Source: Dysidea avara (lineage: Eukaryota > Porifera > Demospongiae > Dictyoceratida > Dysideidae). From it: a stretch of 64,000 bases of DNA. Shown here piece after piece: positions 48,093 to 59,734 of the stretch. The notes beneath the pieces were generated by a model, which had not been told where the DNA came from, searched no databases, and was given only the letters and a program-made list of their open reading frames with translations. The stretch is taken from assembly GCF_963678975.1 (NCBI RefSeq), contig NC_089281.1, positions 11,895,818 to 11,959,817 of the forward strand, written 5' to 3'. A program made the translations under genes and the position numbers. The stretch's first letter is position 1. Every line of letters begins with the position of its first letter.

Positions 48093-51000
48093 TCAAATAG
48101 ACACAAACACATCAAATTGTCCAGAATTAATTTGCAATTGTGATTCTTCCCCAGACTGTGTACCCAACAAAGTCTTGTTACTGTGGTTGACAGTGTCATC
48201 CATCACTGGCAGCTGACAGCCTGTAGAGATCACTGCACTGTCCACATCTCTTGTGGTGCTGTTTCGTACACTAGACAAATCACTGCCAGTTGATATGGTA
48301 AATAATACACTGCGATTGTGACCAGCTGAATCTGTGACAAGTTCATTAGTTATACCATCACTGCTGACTGTAAGGTCTCCAGCTTTGGCCAAGTTACCCA
48401 TGTATTGTTGGGTTTTGGGTAGCAAGTTTGATGTGTCATTCTCAACTTGGTTAAGTTCTTGACCAGTTAGTGACTTACAATTATTATTACTATTAGTATT
48501 AGGTTGTGCTTCTGGAGCCTCAGTTGAAGTGTCCTGTGGTTCATCAACTGTTGACTGAAGTGCAGAGAAAAACAGCTCATCTGTTGTACTCGTATGCTTT
48601 GGTTTACTGTTTGTCAAATCTGGGGATTTCATGTATGTAAACGTGGGTCCGTCAGTAGAATCACTTTTGCTATAGACAAGTGAGGAAGACAACGATGCAT
48701 TAAAATTGTTAGTAATGCTGCTCAAAGCAGTAAGTGGGATTGCAGGTGCATCCATTGACATGATGAACTTTTTAAGATATGCCAGGCCAACAGGCTCTCT
48801 TCTTAAGACTCTGTTGATGATTAGTACTGGCAAGCCACGAAGGTCGATCTAAAACACAGTCATGATAACATGGATTATCAATAAATTATACATACATGAG
48901 CTATGAATGTGACGAGTGCACGTGTTGGATCTCCGCGATATGGCTCCAAAATCCACCCCGTACCAGGATGAAGCTGTCATGAAATAAGCATTACAAGTCA
49001 ATTACATTAATGGAGTGAAACCTGTGGGTGGATCAAATTAAACCTTTACAAGATTACTATACAAATGTGGTCATGTGAAAAACAAGTGTATTCTGCATGG
49101 TAGCAATCTTCTTAGGAGCAAAAAAAATTTTCAGAGTGGCTCTTCATGCAGCAGTGTAGGAACCTTTTTGTACTATTTGTATGGAAGTTGTATTTTGGTG
49201 ACTTTGAGGTGAGTTAGGGTTGGCCAATGTTACTTCAATCAGCTCCCATACTATAATAGGAAGAAAAAAAGATTCCTATGGCTACTGTACATAGCGCCAC
49301 TCTATAAAAGGATATTTTTTGTATTATTTGTGTGGAAGTGAATGAAGGTAAGTTTTTTTTGGTGAGTTTGAGGTGAACTAGGGTTGGCCCTCCAACCCTA
49401 GCTCACCTCAAACTTGCCAAAACTTACTTTCATACAAACAGTAAAAGGTATCATGCTTTTGTTCTATCTCCTGGCTGTCGCAAGGATGCAGACATTTGTA
49501 TCTGCTTGTAAGAGCAGAAAATTTATGGAATTTATTTGAAAACAACAGACATTCAATTCATTGAAACTTTTTATGAGCCAAGGGAGATTTCACTGCATAC
49601 AGAAATACTAACACATATTGTAAATGTATTCATGGTACCTTGCCTCTTATCACACCTTCCACTAACGGACACTGTTGATGATCTACTGACATCAGAGCTT
49701 GAATATATCTTCCTCCCTAATAAATATTTGAACACTGTTAACATTACTGATTTGGTTAATTAAGGACCTCACCTTGAATGCTCTACGTTCGAAAAAACAA
49801 AAGTCTCTTTTTGCAGTAAACAGGCACCTTTTTGCTTCATGTCTTACATAAGCTAAAAAAAATACTATACTGGAAAAAGTGGGAATTGTACAAACCAACT
49901 TACAAATGTAGTCTTCTTCAGACACTGTCACGATATCTCTAATTTCCTACACACAACAAATACAAGCTATTAAATCAATTGACTAGTCACATTATACACA
50001 GAAGCAATAGATTTCGCTGACATCATTTGTAAACAAAGCACATACGAAAACACAAAGTTAATACTAAGACTAATAAGCTGATGTCATGGTTCTCATCACC
50101 TATTCCCGGAAACGCCATTTTATTAGTGTCCCATGGGTCAGGAGGCCACGCAAACAAAATTTTCACATGTTTACAGGTAGTGGTTTTCGTGGTATTGAAC
50201 GTATTGGGTGTGTGCATCAAGACGGTGAGTAGGGGTGGGGAGCCAAAGGTTGTTTTTTTTTTTTCAAAGTGGAAGAACAGGCGATTTAGTAGTGTTACAA
50301 GGATCAAAACCAGCTATACTGAAAGAATGTTTTTCAGATAAGGCGTGTATCTGGTACCATGGAGCAATACCAGCCACATCCAGCTGTCCCCACAGAGTAG
50401 CTTCATCAAGATTTGATAGTACAGTTCACAAAAGGTTGATTGTGACAGTTATATTTAATATTACATTCATGTCGCTTAATGTCTGTGGTGAGAACTCAAA
50501 CCTGCTATCATGGGCAATAAGATTGGTGTTCCACATTATATCCTTAAAACTGGGGCAGTATCTTACAAGCTGTACAGGTAAGTCCTAAGGACTATTGCCC
50601 AGCCAGAGAGCTACATATGTCTCACAGGTGACTCAAGTCCCCAGTTGACATCACGTTCCTAACACACATGTGTGAGCACATAAATATGCACAAAGCCTTC
50701 AGCTGGCACATTCACACCAATGTGGTGAAAACACTGCATCTGGTACTAAAGAGTCAAATTCTCCTCTAGTACCTTGTAGAAAGCTGTACAATGTCTTACG
50801 AGTAAACATTAGCCTCGTTCAGTCAGGCCACTACCTCATCTTGTTTTCTTTGTGACATCATTTGTCAGCAAGTCTGGCAAAGTTCTGTAAGCTGATCATG
50901 AGTTGTGATTAAGCAGTTACCACAGCTTCTTGCTGTTTATACATGGCTCAGTCAAAAACACTGCGATAAGTATATGTTCTCACATGCCACCACATGAACA

Positions 51001-52603
51001 CAACTAGAGAAATGAAATAAAATCTATCTTTTTTTGAGAAACTGCATGCATGACCTACGAGAACTTCAGACTCTACCTCGCTGACCAATTTTAAAAGCAC
51101 CGCTGTACATGTGTACAAAAAAAACTACAGCCTAAGGGACTAATAAACATGTAAGCATGCAAGTTTTCTTAGTTAAAGGGAACAGTAGTGAGTGGACACT
51201 ACTGAATGAGGTATATGCAATTGTAGCAGACAAGTACGTGCATTGGCCTGGTGATCACAAGGTTCCACAGGGAGTGTTACACATACACACAGATACATTC
51301 ACTACACACATGTATACACACAAAGCAACACACACTACATACAGATGGGGACACATGCATACACACACATGAATACAAACAGACAGACATACATAAACAA
51401 GCAATAAGTACGTACCACTAGGAATTGGTCATAATGATGTCGGTTATTCAAATCTGATATAACTTTAGCTATTCTCTGCATTGGTACATCAATAACACAT
51501 CTACCAGCAATCCTAGAGGATCGAATTCAAACTGGTTTATATCCAACCCCAAAATCCAATTATTCTGGGTTACAGTACATGTTATACTCACCCATGCAAT
51601 GGATTGTTGGAGTAGCATTTTCTAAATATCCGTACTTCTTTCTCTTCATCAAAGTACCTGTAAGATTGATATGTTACTGTGTTCAAGTCATTTCATACAC
51701 ACTTCCAGCCCTCTAGGTCAGGTAGCAAAGTAGCTTTCTCGGGCTCTCCATATACCTTGTCGACGTATGAAATATAGAGACACTACAGTAGGAAAAGTAA
51801 TCTAAGCTTACACGAATGTACTACGTGTAGCTAATTTATTGTAAGGCCAGGCAAAGTTGATTGTTAGTTTCCCGTTTCAAGATTTTCAAAATATCACATG
51901 GGCGGGAGGTCATTATTCATTATGGCTAAAACCTTGAACACTAAAATAAACCCACTATTACAAAATGAAATTATTGTGAATATTTGAAAATCCATGCGGT
52001 GGAAATAGCCATATAATGAAAATTTTGTGGCTTTTCTATTAAACCATGCGGGCGGTGAGGGGTCCACAACTATGGGGTCTTCATCGACGTGATTCGGGAA
52101 TTACACTGATTCTACATTTGATTCTGTGATTCCGCCATTGATTCCTGTGATTCTGGGTGATTCCTGGCGCTAATTTTATTGATTCTCGTTTCCAAATAAG
52201 GATACCAAACATAGAAAAACGGAGAAGCACAAAGATTTACAGGAAATTTTTAACAAATTGTGATTACCGATTCCAGAATCACGTCTGAAACATCGACGTG
52301 ATTCCTAGAGTTGCGGACCCCTCGGCGGGCGGAAACGGGAAACTAAACATGGGATTTCGATTTCAACACAGAAATTAATACCTCTTCCAGAAGTTTTGCA
52401 GTCAGGATGTTCCCAAGCGTCGAGTAATCCATCTCTCCATCTTTACCTAAAGTATTTAAAGGCGTAGTTCTAACAAGCTATACACGCACATCCATGATAA
52501 TCAACATACCGTGCGGAAGCGTGATGTGCTCGTCTGTTATGTATTCTTTGGAGCAAAGAATACTATGTTCCAAGAACGAAGGATGTCTTAACCCGCCAGC
52601 CAT
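48093..52603 (-). CDS. START-domain lipid-binding protein with a Ser/Thr/Asn-rich tail
   Basis: Exons 52603-52510, 52446-52382, 51782-51703, 51657-51592, 51512-51416, 49946-49904, 49852-49773, 48973-48896 and 48848-48093; 452 residues, phases consistent. Residues about 35-270 read as a StAR-related lipid transfer domain: LEGWKYFDEEKEVRIFRKC, GIAGRCVIDVPMQRIAKVI, HHYDQFLV, EIRDIVTVSEEDYI, KRDFCFFERRAF, GWILEPYRGDPTRALVTFIAHIDLRGLP, INRVLRREPVGLAYLKKF. This is the usual START order ending in the long C-terminal helix. The last ~180 residues are low-complexity and rich in S, T and N, with no domain. By family it binds or moves a lipid or sterol; the ligand and the STARD group are not determinable. 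The stop codon faces the PhnW-like gene tail to tail, 232 bp apart. Confidence 0.85.
49130..49440. repeat. Inverted repeat in an intron of the START gene
   Basis: GGTGAGTTTGAGGTGAACTAGGGTTGG (about 49360-49388) is followed closely by its inverse CCAACCCTAGCTCACCTCAAACTTGCC (to about 49420). A third, diverged copy lies at 49195-49235. It is probably the end of a dispersed element and is noncoding. Confidence 0.65.
51866..52348. mobile_element. TIR element with clustered GATTC words
   Basis: The ends GTTAGTTTCCCGTTTC and GAAACGGGAAACTAAAC are inverted over about 480 bp. Inside, the words GATTC(T/C) and TGATTC occur about ten times between 52089 and 52300, and ATCGACGTGATTC appears near both sides of that cluster. 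There is no ORF. It lies in an intron of the START gene. Confidence 0.6.
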
Positions 52604-52727
52604 TCAGCTTACGACCGCCGTCCTCCTACAAGGCGTGGCAACACGTGAGCAGCTTGAGAGGTCAAAATGAACGTATTATTAGAATAGATAGATGAGAAAT
52701 TGATATTTACATAAATTATTATACTAT

Positions 52728-55207
52728 CTATTGCACAGGAGGTTTGGTTCTGGTGGCAGCTGAATGCCTAGCCATTGTAGGAGTAGACGATCCTCTCTTT
52801 ACAGCATGTAGTTCTTCACGCAATGATGGCTCAGGGGATAGCCAGTCAGGCAGACGACCGGAATCAGCATACCTCTCTCTGGTCACTGCTCTCTCTAACA
52901 CAGCAGTCTCCAGCATACCAAATATTGAACCTTTAAAATAAGAAAGGAAATCAGTACAAATTTATAAAGCAGATTTTCTTACCTCCCAACCATTGTGTGC
53001 AGTTTATCTGTCCCGGCGGTGAATGAAATTTAAAAGATGAGATGCTTAATTTGGAATGATACTTCAAATCTTTGTCTTCCAACAGAGAAAATAGTTCTTG
53101 TTTTAGCCGGTAACTAACAGTAAGCAACAAAACTGAGGTCACCATGAAGCACAGACATACAGAACTCACTTAAACCCTGGAATCATTGCTCCCCCACCAA
53201 CTATAAGAAGGTTCTCACAAAGTTCTTTTCTGCAATCTCTTGGGCACTATACACACCACAGATACAAAACAATTATGTGCTGATAATTTCTTATGCCTTA
53301 CTCTTAAAACAGATTCAAGAATGGCTTGTTGAACTGACAAATCATCTGGGTTGAACATTACATCAGCTGAATGACTCCTGAAAATGAAACTTCTTTACAA
53401 ACTGCAATGTGGTATTCTCATTTTAACTGTAAAGGCAATAATCTGTTCTCTTTCAGTAGAAAAGACTAACAAAAACTGTCATAGTTTAGAGAAGACAATT
53501 AGAAGACACTGATTCCACTATACACTATATATCGCTGTGCAACTGGATGAATAAAACAGGATTCACATTAAATATCTGAGCATACAATCTGGGGAGTCAC
53601 ATTTAATCTGGACCCAGGGGAGCCTGCCAGCACCCCTTGCAACATTATAAACTCTTCCAGCTGCTCCAATACTTCCCTTGTACCATACCTTATAGTACCA
53701 TCCAGAGACAGTAAGAAATTTTCAGAGTAAAATGGATACTGTATGGATGATGGTGCTTGATCATTATCTTGGGATCGTACAAAGCAAGTTTTCACTGAAA
53801 ACAAGACACAAAATTTCCTATTATAACACCCACAGCAGTTTTTACTTACCAATAATATTTTCTAGCTCAGCATCAATCACTTCATCTTGTAGTGTAGAGG
53901 CTGGTCTGATGTCATCTGGGTCAACTGTCACTTCACATTTCTCTGTGATCATTTGTTTAACACAGCTACAATAGGATGAAGGAGGCATATGAAAGAGGCA
54001 ATAGAATAAATTAGTCTTTTCTGCTTTAAAAAAAGCGTATACCCCAGACAGCTCTGGGGAATTTTTTTGTTTAAGGGATGGAAAACTACTTGATTTAGGA
54101 TGTCCTTTATAAAAGATGTCTCATACACAATTTTTAGGGGTGTCCTTTATGAGGGGATCCAGTGTAGTAGCATTGTATACAGTATGCACATTTCCTGTCT
54201 ATTAAGGCACACTTGGGCCAAAATTTCCTAACCTTATTATGCAGGTGGCTGCACTAGACAAGTCACTTAATTGGTACACAAAATTAATGACAATTGTTAC
54301 AATGGCAAGTTTAGACAGGTGACCTAATTACATTGTACCAGTACAATAGATTTCTTCAAACTACTTATCGTAGATGTATTAGCTGATTCTTGTTTGTAAT
54401 CAGTAATGTAGAATTAAAATATTACCTTTGCACCTCTTCTGCAGCAAAGGGGATCACTTGCCAGGCATTGACAACAGGGATTCCTTCATATATCTATTAT
54501 CACAGTTAAGAGAATAAAACATCCATACACTACTCCTCAGGATACAGGTAATATCTCTGTTTCTTTATACCCAACATCCACAACGAGAGCAGACTGTCGT
54601 CCAATTGCAAAAGTACATAATAGATGACTTGGCATAAACACCACATAAGACACCTACAGAGAGGTCAGTTTACTTTTGAGGATTTTAACAGAAATCTACA
54701 CACATTTAACTGCTTAAATAGTGCATGTGCCAGAGCATTTCTGATAGCCATTGGGTTTACCAGCGACTCAACTATGATGACTCGACTGTCCTTGGGATTG
54801 GTGAGTAGATAGCTGAAAGGATTTATGAATGACAAAATATTACAATTGGCATGGATTACTTTAAGAAGATGTCTTTCATAAAAGAAGTCATCACTTTAGC
54901 CAATTTTTGTGGACTCCAAAGTAATTCCTTGTCCAGTACATTAACAGTCTGTGCAAGTGAAAAATGCATTCACAATTTTATTTATATACACTGACCTTTC
55001 CACTAAGTTTTAAGCGTGTTTTGCTGCGTATGATGAACCGAGGTGCTGGCTCCCCAGACATGCCAACTCTGAAAAATGACTCCACTTGGAACGCTTCATA
55101 GTGAAACAATTTGATACTTACTTTGTGTAGGTATGTCCAATATCTATCACTACACATCCCTTGTCTGTTAACAACGATGACCGGTGGGAAGAACTAGACA
55201 CACTCAT
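52728..55207 (-). CDS. ACTR10: ACTR10 (Arp11), dynactin pointed-end subunit, complete
   Basis: Exons 55207-55122, 55068-54996, 54948-54860, 54812-54704, 54653-54546, 54493-54426, 53965-53850, 53794-53614, 53377-53302, 53246-53170, 53113-52983 and 52930-52728; 438 residues (human 417), phases consistent. Arp11 caps the pointed end of the dynactin filament and helps cargo choice for dynein. Visible: CVVIDIGHTYTKVGMSGEPAPRFII (actin-fold phosphate loop region), [100 protein letters not shown]. These match ACTR10 segments such as 'NLVVIGGTSMLPGF' and 'TPPAKANCVAWLGGAIFG'. The donor at 53614 is the least certain junction (chosen for phase). Confidence 0.9.
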
Positions 55208-55308
55208 GTTTGGTTCTAATTAATTCGCACAGTTGCATCACGTGTGACTTCAAACTTTTGAAGCGGGAGTGTGGAATCATAGATATACTGAATGTGGAAT
55301 AAAGAGTC
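55208..55308. promoter_or_regulatory. Divergent ACTR10/WRAP73 promoter region
   Basis: The start codons are 101 bases apart on opposite strands. A CACGTG E-box core lies at 55239-55244. No TATA box is seen. Both products work on microtubule and centrosome functions, so co-regulation is plausible but not shown. Confidence 0.65.
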
Positions 55309-56656
55309 ATGAATTTCTCTGACCTGTTTCAACATTCAAATCAGTTATGTAAGTTTTCACCAAATGGACGGCACGTTTGTAGCTGCAGCCAGTGTCGTGT
55401 TGTGATACGAGACGTGGCAACTCTACAAATTGTCGCCATATTCACTTGCCTTGATCCTGTCCAGTACATCGAGTGGGCTTCAGATTCCGTTCACGTGATG
55501 TGTGGCATGTTTAAAAGAGGAATGGTGCAGGTACGTGTGCACCAGAGTACCATGCACTTACACAATACATCACTACATTTAGGTTTGGTCAATAGAAAAT
55601 TCTGAATGGTTCTGCAAAATAGATGAAGGCATGGCTGGGGTGGTTGCTTGTCGCTGGGCACCAGATGCAAGACACATCCTTACTATGGCTGACTTTCAGT
55701 TACGGGTGACATTATGGTCACTGACTACAAAGACAGTGTCGTTTATCAAGAACCCAAAGAACCTTCACACAAATATGGACTTCAGTGGAGATGGTCGTAT
55801 CATGGCAATGGTAGAAAGGAGAGACTGCAAAGATTATGTTAACATATTTGACTGCAGCATATGGAAACTTTGGCGACAATTCAGTGTTGATACAAAAGAT
55901 TGTAAGGAGTTAAGGTGGTCACCAAATAACCAAGTCATATGTCTATGGGACTCACCCTTAGAGTACAACATTCTGATTTACTCTATTGATGGGCAGAACT
56001 TGGGGTCCTATTCTGCATACAGCAATGCACTTGGGACAAAGAAAGTAGCCTGGTCACCAAGTAGCCAGTTCCTAGCTATTGGTAGCTATGATGAAAAAGT
56101 TAGGATCATAAATCACTTGACTTGGAAGATGATTATTGAACATAAGCATCCGTCTACAGTGACTGCTAAATCTGCTGTTGTTTATGTCGAAGTGGAAAAG
56201 AGATTACCTAGGTCACAACTTGTCTCAGAGAGCAAGTATGAAGCACAGGAACCTCCCATAACTCTACAAGTCACAAAACCTGACCCTGATAAACCTAATC
56301 CCCCGATTGGAATTGGTGTAGTCCTCTTCAGTCCGGACAGTCGTTACCTAGTAACACGTAGTGATAACATGCCACATGCTGTGTGGGTGTGGGACATGGC
56401 AAGTATATCATTAGTTGCTCTACTTGTACACGCCAATCCTGTGAAGGTTGTTGAATGGGATCCCAAACAGCCACGACTTGCAATGTGTACAGGAACCAAC
56501 AAGCTTTACATGTGGTCACCAGCTGGTTGCATTAGTGTTGTAGTTCCAGTAGACTCTCCTTTCAAAGTCAATAATATACACTGGCACCCTAATGGGAAAG
56601 TACTAGTTTTACTAGGAAAGACTCATTATTGTTTATGTACACTTGATAATGAGTAA
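55309..56656 (+). CDS. WRAP73: WRAP73 (WDR8), centrosomal WD-repeat protein
   Basis: Two exons, 55309-55530 and 55583-56656, separated by a 52-bp intron; 431 residues (human about 460). A beta-propeller protein that in other animals works with SSX2IP at the centrosome in spindle anchoring and ciliogenesis. Resemblance to WRAP73 is high along its length: MNFSDLFQHSNQLCKFSPNG, DEGMAGVVACRWAPDARHIL, MAMVERRDCKDYVNIFDCS, YSLG-type segment AYSNALGTKKVAWSPSSQFLA, SYDEKVRIINHLTWKMIIEH, VLFSPDSRYLVTRSDNMPHAVWVWD, WDPKQPRLAMCTGTNKLYMWSPAGC. The protein ends soon after the last blade, lacking the short C-terminal extension of the human form. Its stop lies 109 bp from that of the minus-strand orphan gene. 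Confidence 0.95.
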
Positions 56657-56765
56657 TCAAATAATTGTGATTGCAGTTATGACTTGTGTGAGTCTGAAGA
56701 ATCATTTTCTGAGCTGCTAAATAAAACCATCATTGGGTAAGGTGATCCTTAGCAACAGTTGCAAC

Positions 56766-57029
56766 TTACTGAGGTTTAAGGATTTCAGTTAAATCAACAA
56801 ACGGTGGTACTATTATATAGTTTTCCTTCAAAGCCAGCTCGCTTTTCTCGTGTAGGGTTTGGCATTGATCAGATGACATGAAATAGAACTGCAGGGGCTT
56901 CTCGCCCACTCCCTCCACGGTCAGTCTACTTGGGTCATATTTACTGTTGTCGTCCAAGCCCAGAACTTTGTCTACGCTGTTTCCTTCGTTTAACAAACTT
57001 TCGACTTGGTCCCAATTCTCTGCAGCCAT
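56766..57029 (-). CDS. Single-exon 87-residue protein of unknown family
   Basis: An intact ORF from ATG (57029) to TAA with balanced composition and no low complexity. It starts MAAENWDQVESLLNEG and ends VPPFVDLTEILKPQ. No signal peptide, membrane segment or cysteine motif is seen. The N-terminus is predicted helical and acidic. It is placed as a real gene because it fills the space between WRAP73 (tail to tail) and the sacsin-like gene (head to head, 143 bp). I do not recognise a homologue. It could be the only coding exon or one end of a longer gene if an unseen splice exists. Confidence 0.55.
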   Translation of the reverse strand: MAAENWDQVESLLNEGNSVDKVLGLDDNSKYDPSRLTVEGVGEKPLQFYFMSSDQCQTLHEKSELALKENYIIVPPFVDLTEILKPQ

Positions 57030-57172
57030 AGACTGGCAACTATAGATCAGATAAATTGAATGTTCACGTGATAATTTACGTTGCGGGAATCCCTAAGATG
57101 GCGGTATGTAAAGTTGCGCGTAGTTACAAAGATTGGGTTCTGGGGACGAATTGTTGAAGGCGCTTAGCAGAT
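57030..57172. promoter_or_regulatory. Divergent orphan/sacsin-like promoter region
   Basis: The start codons lie 143 bases apart. CACGTG is present at 57065-57070. A second possible ATG with a donor-like GTATGT (57098-57110) was considered but does not lead to the sacsin frame. Confidence 0.5.
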
Positions 57173-58752
57173 ATGGATAAAGGTACTTGTATGAGTGCTG
57201 TCAGACCAATTTTTTCATGCATTTGTTATGACATCACTTGTGTCCGCCGGCTTGTCACTGACTCACTGATACGCGTGAAGCTCTGCTCAGTGTACAACCA
57301 TAACTCAGCCTGCAGTAAGTGCATGTGAGTGCAGCGCCAATCTGCATGATCATGTTAATGATACTGAATGTAAAGTTTGCAGAGAGCCGCTTTACGATAT
57401 TAAAAAAAAGGGGGGGAATCACAGTATTAGGTGCATAATACGATATAATTTTTTTAATATCGTATTATGCACCTAATACTGTGATTCCCCCTTTTTTTCC
57501 TGGGCACACCAGCTGTGCTGACTGCCCAGTAATCATAAATAAATAAATGCATCTCGTTCTGCATCGCTAATTAGCCATCGAGTACCCTTCAATAGTTTTA
57601 CTATTACGTTAGCATGTGTGCAGTTTTGCAATTCCTGTTGCTGTGGGGGGTCATTACCCATATATGGATGAAAATAATTTGTATAGCTATCCCAGCCTTG
57701 GGTGTATACCTATAACTAACTATACATGTTGGTATAGAGGGTATCCGTTTGACATCTAAATATTTTCTGTATAATCACATGTTATCTTCATCAAGTTGTG
57801 AGCCAAAGAATGTTGGCAGAAAATGAGGAAGTTGTGATGTAGTTCATTACTCGTTTGCTTAGTAATATTGCTTCACAGTTGGAAGAAATAGGACCATGAA
57901 CTCCAGGAGTTTGTACCACAAAGTTCCCTTTCTCCTCTTGAATTATATAAGTAACTCACTTAGCAAAGCAATATTTTATGGTCTTTCTTCAATTGTGCAC
58001 AATGTCACTCGCATGGGAGCCATTGAATTTTTCCTCATGTAAAAACATGGCATTTAATAACCGTTACTAACTTGAAATGACATAAATGGATATATTGTGT
58101 GCACTTATAAACAAATCATGGTATTACAGTGTAGTGTAAATTCTTTGTCAAGGTCCTATGGCTTCCCTCAAACACAAGCATTAAGATAGCTTCAACAACT
58201 CAAAGCTTACCCTGTTGGTGTCTTTATTAGACAGCTTAATTAAAACTGCCCACACATTAAAATTCGTTATTTGTGTATACATGTGGATGGACACATGCAC
58301 ATCCTGTTCCTGGAGCAACTGTAGTAGACACAAACCTCGTAGCCATCCTCTGATGTAGGGCATGCACCCTTGCAAAAAAATGTTATTTTATGCAGTTATA
58401 TATCTTGACATGCTGTCTGTAGCTGAGTTGTTGTGATTATACTAAGGCTTTATGTTTCATGTGTTTGTACTCATTGTGTACAGTTCAATATCAATATACA
58501 TTAGAATACTTATATATTGGTCTTTTGTTATTCAGCTAAGTGAAACTTCATTGTTTTCTTTACAAACCTATATTACTAAACAATGAAAACAGAGAGCATG
58601 CTTTGTTCACATGTGTTTTCACATACAGCTGTATACTTACAGGTGTTGGATACTCTGATAGGGAGAGGAATATTGGGATACAAGCTCCTCCCCTTACAAA
58701 GCTTGTGAAGAGTATTCTGCAAAGATACCCTGAAGGCGGCCAAATATTAAAG
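57173..58752 (+). CDS. Sacsin-like gene, first two coding exons (continues beyond the window)
   Basis: Exon 1 (57173-57182) encodes only MDK plus one base. Exon 2 (58643-58752) continues in phase with GVGYSDRERNIGIQAPPLTKLVKSILQRYPEGGQILK. The segment APPLTKLVKSILQRYPEGGQILK matches the start of sacsin-type (SIRPT/HSP90-like ATPase) modules, which continue 'ELIQNADDAGA' in the next exon. That exon was not found up to 64000, so an intron over 5 kb or a truncated gene is implied. Sacsin is a giant co-chaperone, and sacsin-like NTPase genes are often multiplied in invertebrates. The exon 1 assignment rests on phase and position only. Confidence 0.65.
57402..57499. repeat. Near-perfect long hairpin in the sacsin-like intron 1
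   Basis: Arms of about 40 bp (AAAAAAAGGGGGG, then AATCACAGTATTAGGTGCAT, then AATACGATAT and the exact inverse) surround a loop of about 12 bases of AT. The outer left flank (TACGATATTAAAAAAAA) also repeats the inverse of the loop edge. Such high arm identity implies recent formation. Confidence 0.85.
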
Positions 58753-58776
58753 GTACTGTATTTCTGCATTCTACCA

Positions 58777-59247
58777 TACCGTAAAATCAGGTTGTTAAGC
58801 GCATGCGCTTATAATTTTTGGAGAAAACTTTTTGTAAAAATCATACTATCTGTTAGACGCATACGCCTAATAAATAATTATGGTGAGTGTATCTACGTTG
58901 TAATAGAGTAGTTAGTAGCTTGTGCCGGTAACCACACCAGTGTGTAAAGATATTTGACTTCATTTCTGGGCGAAATCCTTCGTGATAAACGAGATTATCA
59001 CTATCCAGATGGCTGATTTGCTGTATACATAGTGAAGGGAGACCTCAAGGGAGACATAAGTGCTTGAGGAGACATTAATTTTTCAGTATTTTCAGCTTTT
59101 CTTACCGTTTTTTGCTGTGTGTAACTTGATCGTTGCATTTGGCCATGTGCGCTTATCATCCATGGTTCGTTACAAGAAATGTGTATGCGCTTAACAAATA
59201 ATATGCGCTTAATAGATACATGCGCTTAACAACCCGACTCTACAGTA
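58777..59247. mobile_element. TIR element with GCGCTTAACA motifs
   Basis: The left end TACCGTAAAATCAGGTTGTTAAGCGCATG and the inverse of the right end (TACTGTAGAGTCGGGTTGTTAAGCGCATG) differ at four of 29 positions, with possible TA target bases included. ATGCGCTTAA words recur near the right side. It contains no transposase. Confidence 0.75.
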
Positions 59248-59332
59248 TAACAACAAAATCTTGTGGTAGACTAAGTTTGGCGAATTGGTGAACCGCCAAA
59301 TATTAAATTTATCAATAGGCAGGTTATATAGA

Positions 59333-59734
59333 ACCGGTACCGGTTACGCTGTTTTGCCGGCTATTTTGCCGGCAGTGGAGGGTATAATACTTAGAATGTT
59401 ACGTGCATTAAAAAAAACATGTACAAAAACCTAAGAAAGCGAAAAAAAAAAGTTGTCTAAGCGAGGGTTCGAACCCGGGCATCCGTACTCATAAGCAATG
59501 TTTGTAATGATTATACCACCGGTGCTGCAGCTAGTCATATTATTTAGTTTCTACGTTATAAACATCCAACTGAAGTGACTTCTATATATAACAAGAGTGA
59601 AGAAGAAACCAAAGCTGAACCCTAGCCTACCCCTAACGCTAAGGAACTACTTTTCGCATCCCCTAAAGTTGAATGCTCGGGGCAACCTACTAGTGCCGGC
59701 ACAATAGCCGTTAGTGTTTGCAATCCGGTACCGG
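59333..59734 (-). mobile_element. ~400 bp TIR element carrying a tRNA-like pol III segment
   Basis: The ends ACCGGTACCGG..GCCGGCTATTTTGCCGGCA and TGCCGGCACAATAGCC..CCGGTACCGG are inverted. On the minus strand, 59540-59440 reads GGTGGTATAATCATTACAAA (A-box-like), then a perfect GGTTCGAACCC B box, then ten T residues (a pol III stop) after about 17 bases. The tRNA T-stem does not pair well, so this is a tRNA-derived element and not a functional tRNA gene. Confidence 0.6.

Noticed and set aside
52642..57070. CACGTG boxes in three promoters (52642, 55239, 57065) as a shared regulatory code
   Set aside because: The same hexamer occurs at many other places in the window, including exons (for example 55493, 48915), so enrichment is not shown.
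59458..59540. Functional tRNA gene on the minus strand
   Set aside because: The B box and T-run are good, but the T-stem and acceptor stem do not pair and it sits within an inverted-end element.
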